Source: Virgibacillus subterraneus (GTDB lineage Bacteria; Bacillota; Bacilli; Bacillales; Amphibacillaceae). From it: a stretch of DNA of 64,000 nucleotides. This document shows positions 58,743 through 64,000 of the stretch, piece after piece. The notes under the pieces were generated by a model that saw nothing but the letters and a program-made list of their open reading frames with translations, did not search any database and was not told the DNA's origin. A program made the translations under genes and the position numbers. The stretch's first letter is position 1. The number at the start of each line of letters is the position of its first letter. The DNA is taken from contig NZ_FOEH01000001.1 in NCBI RefSeq assembly GCF_900110695.1, forward strand, positions 930,001 to 994,000, read 5' to 3'.

Positions 58743-60203
58743 ATGCCAGCAAAAACAGGGAAAGAATATATTAGTAGATTGAAAGCTGCGAAAAATAACG
58801 TGTACATTCATGGTGAGAGGGTCGATGATGTAACCGAACATCCAGCGTTTAAAAACGTGATAAAATCGATGGCAAAATTGTATGATTTGCAGTACGAAAA
58901 ACAGGACAAAATGCTGTACACTTCACCAACAACCGGTGAAAAGGTAGGAAAGACATTTTTACAGCCGAAAACAGTGGAGGATCTCATTGCACGAAGGGAG
59001 GCAATGACAGAATGGGCTCGTACAAGTGGAGGAATGATGGGGCGTTCACCGGATTATCTGAATGCTGAAGTAATGGCAATGGGGATGAACAATGGCATAT
59101 TTGCTGAGGCAGACCCGCGTTTGGCCGAAAACGCACGTAATTATTATGAGTATGCCCGCGAGAATGATATTAGTCTGACGCATACGCTGATCCACCCACA
59201 GGTAAACCGGGCGAAGATGCAGCATGAACAAAAGGATGCAAATGTTGCATTACATCTGGTGGAAGAACGTGACGATGGCATCATTGTTGACGGAATTCGC
59301 TTATTGGCAACTCAGGGTGGTATTACGGATGAGATTCTGGTTTTCCCATCAACCGTTAAAAAGGCAGGGGAACTCGATGATCCATATTCGCTGGCATTTG
59401 CTGTGCCAAACAATACACCAGGGCTGAAATTCATCAGCCGTGAGTCGTTTGACTATGGAAAAAATGAATGGGATCATCCGCTTGGCTCAAGGTTTGAAGA
59501 AGGGGACGCTATTGTTTCATTTGATAATGTATTTGTACCGTGGGAGAGGGTCTTTGTTTGCGGTAATTCATCCGTTTGTAACCGAACATTCCTTGAAACA
59601 AATGCAGTTGTGCATATGTCGCACCAAGTTGTTGCCAAGAACGTTGTGAAGACAGAGTTTTTGCTTGGTGTTGTTTTAAATATGATGGATGCAATCGGTA
59701 TTGACCAATTCCAGCATGTTAAAGACAAAGGAACAGAGATCATGCTGAACCTTGAAACAATTAAATCACATCTATATCGAGCGGAGCATAATGCAAAATT
59801 GGATGCATCCGGAACGATGACACCAGACTTTGATGCGCTCAATGCAGCAAGAAATTGGTATCCGCGGATTTATCCGAGAATGGTAGAGATTGTACGAATC
59901 CTTGGTGCATCAGGATTGATGGGGATTCCGACAGAAGCTGATTTTAACCATGAGGAAATAGGGCCGATTATCCATCGTGGTTTACAGGGGAAAAACCTGG
60001 AAGGCCAAGATCGTGTGCAATTATTCCGGCTTGCATGGGATATGACAATGAGCGCATTTGGTTCTCGCCAGGCGCATTATGAATACTATTTCTTTGGTGA
60101 TCCAATAAAAATGGGGATGACCTACTTTGATGGGTATGAAAAGGATATGTATCGAAACTATGTACAGGATTTCTTGAAAAACTCGAGTGAAGTGAACGTG
60201 TAG
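58743..60203 (+). CDS. hpaB: 4-hydroxyphenylacetate 3-monooxygenase, oxygenase subunit
   Basis: A 486-residue FADH2-dependent hydroxylase. It has the HpaB N-terminus TGKEYISRLKAAKNNVYIHGE, RTSGGMMGRSPDYLNA, LTHTLIHPQVNR, the FAD/substrate region HPLGSRFEEGDAIVSFDNV and the end SAFGSRQAHYEYYFFGDP. ATG at 58743 follows GAGGAGGG; the in-frame start inside hpaE is rejected. It adds a 3-hydroxyl to 4-hydroxyphenylacetate with reduced flavin from HpaC, whose gene is two genes downstream. Confidence 0.93.
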   Translation: MPAKTGKEYISRLKAAKNNVYIHGERVDDVTEHPAFKNVIKSMAKLYDLQYEKQDKMLYTSPTTGEKVGKTFLQPKTVEDLIARREAMTEWARTSGGMMGRSPDYLNAEVMAMGMNNGIFAEADPRLAENARNYYEYARENDISLTHTLIHPQVNRAKMQHEQKDANVALHLVEERDDGIIVDGIRLLATQGGITDEILVFPSTVKKAGELDDPYSLAFAVPNNTPGLKFISRESFDYGKNEWDHPLGSRFEEGDAIVSFDNVFVPWERVFVCGNSSVCNRTFLETNAVVHMSHQVVAKNVVKTEFLLGVVLNMMDAIGIDQFQHVKDKGTEIMLNLETIKSHLYRAEHNAKLDASGTMTPDFDALNAARNWYPRIYPRMVEIVRILGASGLMGIPTEADFNHEEIGPIIHRGLQGKNLEGQDRVQLFRLAWDMTMSAFGSRQAHYEYYFFGDPIKMGMTYFDGYEKDMYRNYVQDFLKNSSEVNV

Positions 60204-60246
60204 GATGAAAGTCGAGTGAATGCAAATTCCAAAGGGGGGAATCAGG

Positions 60247-61230
60247 ATGGATTTTAACATTATCCGATGTGCACGGGCCATTTTACATGTAACCGATCTT
60301 GATGCATCACGAAATTTCTATGTCGATGCACTTGGTTTCATTGAAACAGAGGCAGATGATGCGCACATTTATCTGCGCGGCCTTGAGGAGCATACTCATC
60401 ATAGTCTAGTATTGAAAAAGGCAGATGAGCCATGTGTGGAGGCATTGGGATATAAGGTTTCTTCTAGCGGCGATTTGAAAGCGCTGTCAGAGTTATTTGA
60501 GATGAAAGGATTTACGACTAAATGGTTTCAAAAAGGGGAACAGCATGCAGTTGGCGAGACATTAAGGGTACAGGATGTTTCCGGTATGCCACTGGAATTT
60601 TTTGCAGAGATCGATTCAGTTGAACGTCTGCTGCAGCGTTATGATTTATATAAAGGTTCACGGATGCAGCGAATTGATCATTTTAACTACATGGTTTCTG
60701 ATGTGGAAGCTGCGTTTAATTTTTATAATAAAGATTTAGGATTTGCTTGTTCCGAATACACCGATACAGAAAATGACGATATATGGGCGGCATGGCTTCA
60801 CAGGAAACAGACGGTTCATGATTTAGCACTTATGAATGGAAAAGGCCCTCGATTGCATCATGTTGCATTTTGGCTTCCGGATCCCCTAGCAATTATCCAT
60901 ACGTGTGATGTGCTGGCATCCTTGGGATATGGTGAGAACATTGAACGAGGGCCAGGGCGCCACGGACTATCAAACGCATTTTTCTTATATTTGCGAGACC
61001 CTGATGGTCATCGAATTGAGCTATATAATGGGGATTATTTAACAAGTGATCCTGACTTTAAACCAATACGATGGGATATCAATGATCCTATGCGGCAAAC
61101 GTTCTGGGGACATGAAGCACCAGACAGCTGGTTTAATGAAGCATCAGCAGTACTGAATGTGTTAACAGGTAAAAAAGTCGAACAGAAACAAGGCAAGCTC
61201 AAGCAGCATAAGCCGACATTTATAATCTAG
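60247..61230 (+). CDS. hpaD: 3,4-dihydroxyphenylacetate 2,3-dioxygenase (type I extradiol)
   Basis: A 327-residue vicinal-oxygen-chelate dioxygenase with two beta-alpha-beta module pairs. The metal ligands fit His145 (RIDHFNY), His204 or His205 (LHHVAFW) and Glu258 (RIELYNGDY), with Tyr and His around the site. ATG at 60247 follows AAGGGGGG. It opens the homoprotocatechuate ring with Fe2+ or Mn2+ to 5-carboxymethyl-2-hydroxymuconate semialdehyde, the substrate of HpaE. The length agrees with the Gram-positive HpaD enzymes of about 320 residues. Confidence 0.92.
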   Translation: MDFNIIRCARAILHVTDLDASRNFYVDALGFIETEADDAHIYLRGLEEHTHHSLVLKKADEPCVEALGYKVSSSGDLKALSELFEMKGFTTKWFQKGEQHAVGETLRVQDVSGMPLEFFAEIDSVERLLQRYDLYKGSRMQRIDHFNYMVSDVEAAFNFYNKDLGFACSEYTDTENDDIWAAWLHRKQTVHDLALMNGKGPRLHHVAFWLPDPLAIIHTCDVLASLGYGENIERGPGRHGLSNAFFLYLRDPDGHRIELYNGDYLTSDPDFKPIRWDINDPMRQTFWGHEAPDSWFNEASAVLNVLTGKKVEQKQGKLKQHKPTFII

Positions 61231-61255
61231 TCTTGATAGAAAGGGTGTTTAATAG

Positions 61256-61732
61256 ATGGATGATCGCACTTTCAGGACAGCAATGGGGAAATTTGTGACG
61301 GGTGTCACCGTCATTACAACACAGCTAAATAACGAGGTTTACGGCATGACTGCGAATGCGTTCATGTCAGTATCGATTGATCCGAAATTGGTGCTAATTT
61401 CAATTGATGAAAATGCGAATATGAACCAATATGTTGATGAAGCGGGGCAATTTGCCATAAGTATTTTAAATGAGGATCAGCAGGATATGTCAGCTTATTT
61501 CGCCGGACAGGTTAAAGAACAGCGTAATATCAACTTTATCTGGTTCAACGATATGCCTGCCATTGAAGGCGCAATGGTCAATTTGACGTGTGATGTTCAC
61601 GATTCGGTTGTGGCAGGTGACCACACGTTATATATCGGTGCAGTGACCGATGTGTTTGTTACTGATGGTGAACCGCTTGCGTTCTTTTCAGGAAAATATA
61701 AGCAGGTAAACGGGGCAGCAAACGTTAATTAA
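61256..61732 (+). CDS. hpaC: flavin reductase of the 4-hydroxyphenylacetate monooxygenase
   Basis: A 158-residue FMN/FAD reductase. FRTAMGKFVTGVTVITTQ, GMTANAFMSVSIDPKLVLISID, QFAISIL and the end GDHTLYIGAVTDVFV, PLAFFSGKY are the HpaC/flavin_reduct pattern. AGAAAGGGTG precedes the ATG. It supplies free reduced flavin to HpaB. The gene is split from hpaB by hpaD. Confidence 0.92.
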   Translation: MDDRTFRTAMGKFVTGVTVITTQLNNEVYGMTANAFMSVSIDPKLVLISIDENANMNQYVDEAGQFAISILNEDQQDMSAYFAGQVKEQRNINFIWFNDMPAIEGAMVNLTCDVHDSVVAGDHTLYIGAVTDVFVTDGEPLAFFSGKYKQVNGAANVN

Positions 61733-61787
61733 TTGTGATTGTTTTTATTGATTGAAAAAAGCGGACCTTTTTATTGGGGGTAATCAA

Positions 61788-62930
61788 ATGAAGCAACAAC
61801 TTGAGAATAATGTGGCGGTCGACCATGATATCTTTCAAAAGTTCTCTGGGCATGAGCAAGTAGTTTTTTGCAATGAACCAGCATCAGGATTGCAGGCAAT
61901 CATTGCAATACATAATACTACACTCGGTCCAGCGCTTGGTGGTACAAGGATGCGACCTTATGAATCAGTTGATGAGGCATTAGAGGATGTGCTTCGTTTA
62001 TCAGAAGGGATGACCTATAAATGTGCTGCAGCTGATTTGGATTTTGGTGGAGGAAAGGCTGTTATTATTGGTGATCCGAACGAGGCAAAATCAGCTGCAT
62101 TGTTCCGAGCATTCGGCCAATATATAGATTCGTTGAATGGTCGTTTTTATACTGGCACAGACATGGGGACTACAATGGATGACTTTGTCCATACCATCAA
62201 AGAAACCAATTTTATAAATGGTGTCCCTGAAGCATTTGGCGGAAGTGGTGACTCCTCGATCCCAACGGCTCAGGGTGTTATTTATGGTCTGAAGGCAACC
62301 AACATGTTCCTGTCTGGAAGTGACAGTTTGGCCGGAAAATGCTACGCAATTCAAGGGCTGGGGAAAGTTGGCTTTAAGATTGCAGAACATTTACTGCAGG
62401 CTGGTGCGGATATAGTAGTAACGGATATAAATAAAGAATTAATAGCTTTGATTGAACAAAAAGCTACGGGAACAAGCGGCACTGTAGAAGCTGTAGCAAA
62501 TGACGAAATTTACAATATTGAAGCAGACTTTTTTGTACCGTGTGCGTTAGGCGGAATTATTAATGATTTTACAGTGGAGAAACTTCGTGTGCATGCAGTT
62601 GTTGGGTCAGCGAATAATCAGCTGCGTGAAGCAAGGCATGGAAAAATCCTACATGACAAAGGGATTTTATATGCTCCTGATTATATTGTTAATGCAGGAG
62701 GTCTTATTCAGGTTGCTGATGAGTTATATGGATCTAACAAAGAGCGTGTTTTGGCTAAAACAAAGGCTATCTATAACTCATTGGTTGAAATATACAAGGA
62801 AGCGAATATGGAGTATATCACGACGGTGGAGGCAGCTAATCGAAAATGCGAAAAAAGACTTGAAGAACAGCGTCGTCGCAGTAACTTTTTTGCACGTAGC
62901 AGACGACCGAAATGGAATATACGAGAGTAA
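61788..62930 (+). CDS. pdh: phenylalanine dehydrogenase (Glu/Leu/Phe/Val family)
   Basis: A 380-residue NAD-dependent amino-acid dehydrogenase. Catalytic lysines are Lys78 ([16 protein letters not shown]) and Lys90; Asp125 lies in [14 protein letters not shown]. The Rossmann motif is [10 protein letters not shown]. By recollection the blocks [31 protein letters not shown] and the C-terminal PKWNIRE are those of Bacillus phenylalanine dehydrogenases, not leucine dehydrogenases. ATG at 61788 (behind TTGGGGG) is preferred to a TTG 36 nt upstream. It deaminates phenylalanine (perhaps tyrosine) to the arylpyruvate and so would feed the hpa pathway. Confidence 0.8.
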   Translation: MKQQLENNVAVDHDIFQKFSGHEQVVFCNEPASGLQAIIAIHNTTLGPALGGTRMRPYESVDEALEDVLRLSEGMTYKCAAADLDFGGGKAVIIGDPNEAKSAALFRAFGQYIDSLNGRFYTGTDMGTTMDDFVHTIKETNFINGVPEAFGGSGDSSIPTAQGVIYGLKATNMFLSGSDSLAGKCYAIQGLGKVGFKIAEHLLQAGADIVVTDINKELIALIEQKATGTSGTVEAVANDEIYNIEADFFVPCALGGIINDFTVEKLRVHAVVGSANNQLREARHGKILHDKGILYAPDYIVNAGGLIQVADELYGSNKERVLAKTKAIYNSLVEIYKEANMEYITTVEAANRKCEKRLEEQRRRSNFFARSRRPKWNIRE

Positions 62931-62976
62931 CACGGATATAAGTCAATTCAGATAAAAACTAAAAGGTGTGAAACAG

Positions 62977-64000
62977 ATGGAAGATAAATATCCACTTTTT
63001 CAAATAGTAGATACATCTGGAAATCTTGTTTCAGATGACTATGATATTACAGAGGAGCAGGCAAAGTCCTATTATTATCACATGCTCCGGATACGAATGT
63101 ATGATCAGAAAGGTATCGCACTTCAGCGTCAGGGAAGGATTGGGACATATGTGCCGTTTGAAGGACAGGAAGCTTCACAAGTTGGCAGTGCGCTGGCACT
63201 AAAGGCTAATGATTGGATGTTTCCGACATATCGTGACCATGGGGCGACACTGACGTTTGGTGCAGATATGGATATGATGCTGTTGCATTGGAATGGGCGG
63301 ATTGATGGATGTGTCCCTTCAAGGGTGAAAAATATTCTTCCGGCTGCGATACCGATTGCGACGCATATTCCGCATGCGGCTGGTGTCGCGATGGCTGAAA
63401 CGTATAAAGGAACAAAAAATGCTGCCATCGCTTATTTTGGTGACGGTGCAACCTCAGAGGGTGATTTTCACGAAGGGCTAAATATGGCAAGTGTCTTCAA
63501 GGCGCCAGCAGTTTTTTTTAATCAGAATAATGGATACGCTATCTCACTGCCAGTTTCAAAACAGATGAACTCAAAGACGATAGCACAAAAAGCAGCAAGC
63601 TATGGGATGTCTGGTATTCGGGTTGATGGCATGGATGTTTTTGCGGTAAATGAAGCGGTCAAAGAAGCACTAGATCGGGCCCGTAATGGTGAGGGGCCAA
63701 CATTAATTGAAGCTGTCACATGGCGGTTTGGTGCACATACGACAGCGGATGATCCGTCTAAATATCGTGATCAGGAGGAAAGTGATGCAAAGCGTGAGAA
63801 GCTTGATCCGGTAATGCGACTCGAACGATTCATGAAGAATCTAAACATGTGGGATGAACAGTGGGTTTCTTCTATTAAAAAAGAAATTCAGGTGGAACTG
63901 GATGATGCGATTGCCAGCATGGAGTCGCACGAAAAAGCGAGTCTTGACGACATGTTTGACTATGTATTTGAAGAACCGACTTGGACAATTGAAGAACAAA
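62977..64000 (+). CDS. 2-oxoacid dehydrogenase E1 component alpha subunit (PdhA/BkdAA-like), 3'-truncated
   Basis: The first 341 residues are present and the frame is still open at the window end, so nearly the whole ~355-residue subunit is visible. The thiamine-diphosphate motif reads YFGDGATSEGDFHEGLNMA to FFNQNNGYAIS (near 150-190); QRQGRIGTYVPFEGQEA and FPTYRDHGATL are E1 alpha marks, and the phosphorylation-loop region is RFGAHTTADDPSKYR. AAAAGGTG precedes the ATG, 46 nt after phenylalanine dehydrogenase. The beta subunit and E2 should follow. It decarboxylates pyruvate, a branched-chain or, given the operon, an aromatic 2-oxoacid. Confidence 0.92.
   Translation, partial: MEDKYPLFQIVDTSGNLVSDDYDITEEQAKSYYYHMLRIRMYDQKGIALQRQGRIGTYVPFEGQEASQVGSALALKANDWMFPTYRDHGATLTFGADMDMMLLHWNGRIDGCVPSRVKNILPAAIPIATHIPHAAGVAMAETYKGTKNAAIAYFGDGATSEGDFHEGLNMASVFKAPAVFFNQNNGYAISLPVSKQMNSKTIAQKAASYGMSGIRVDGMDVFAVNEAVKEALDRARNGEGPTLIEAVTWRFGAHTTADDPSKYRDQEESDAKREKLDPVMRLERFMKNLNMWDEQWVSSIKKEIQVELDDAIASMESHEKASLDDMFDYVFEEPTWTIEEQ

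Overview
The window looks like chromosome of a low-GC, endospore-forming Bacillaceae bacterium. The evidence is strong AGGAGG ribosome sites, an alpha/beta-type small acid-soluble spore protein, a SinI-like anti-repressor peptide, a LevR-type PTS regulator with a sigma-54 promoter, and B. subtilis-like genes (yjmC/yjmD/uxuB/kdgA/uxuA, asnO, yerD, ywbE, cvfB). An NhaC-type antiporter and the style of the dispersed repeats suggest a halophilic/alkaliphilic Oceanobacillus/Virgibacillus-like genus, but that is inference. I see no prophage, insertion sequence, CRISPR array or rRNA.

Layout. 1-7.06 kb: hexuronate (fructuronate/mannonate) catabolic operon, cut at its 5' end, with a TRAP transporter as the uptake system. 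7.07-7.3 kb: two convergent tRNA genes, an intact tRNA-Ser(CGA) and a tRNA-Thr(CGU)-like gene that has lost its variable region. 7.4-10.5 kb: an aldo/keto reductase and a chemoreceptor with a sigma-D-like promoter. 10.8-21.0 kb: a sugar ABC transporter followed by an isomerase, PFK-like kinase, GntR regulator, class II aldolase, Gfo/Idh dehydrogenase and threonine-synthase-like PLP enzyme; together they look like an uncharacterised sugar pathway. 21.0-22.7 kb: a decayed ferredoxin-reductase gene, two hypothetical genes and a 21-bp tandem repeat array. 22.7-29.4 kb (minus strand): seven tightly packed genes that should make a dTDP-4-acetamido-4,6-dideoxyhexose and move it through a lipid carrier to an extracytoplasmic acceptor.

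29.6-33.1 kb: an alpha/beta hydrolase and a penicillin-acylase-family enzyme. 33.5-38.6 kb: a LevR-like activator and the sigma-54-dependent cellobiose/lichenan-type PTS operon it should control. 38.7-50.9 kb: mostly single housekeeping or accessory genes (Gfo/Idh, asnO, yerD, ywbE, HAD phosphatase, SASP, SinI-like, NhaC, M3 peptidase, DUF2164, small membrane protein). 50.9-55.4 kb: two paralogous lipoproteins, cvfB with an unusual structured upstream region, and an AEC transporter. 55.5 kb to the end: a GntR/FCD regulator and an aromatic catabolic operon (DapA-family aldolase, hpaE, hpaB, hpaD, hpaC), running on into phenylalanine dehydrogenase and a 2-oxoacid dehydrogenase E1 alpha gene cut by the window end.

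Intergenic DNA is rich in dispersed structured repeats: an ~88-bp double-hairpin family with at least six copies, a ~28-bp GTGACAGGCACC family with three copies, a 52-bp tandem duplication with internal hairpins, and several multi-stem elements. All family and domain calls were made by eye from sequence motifs; no database search was run.
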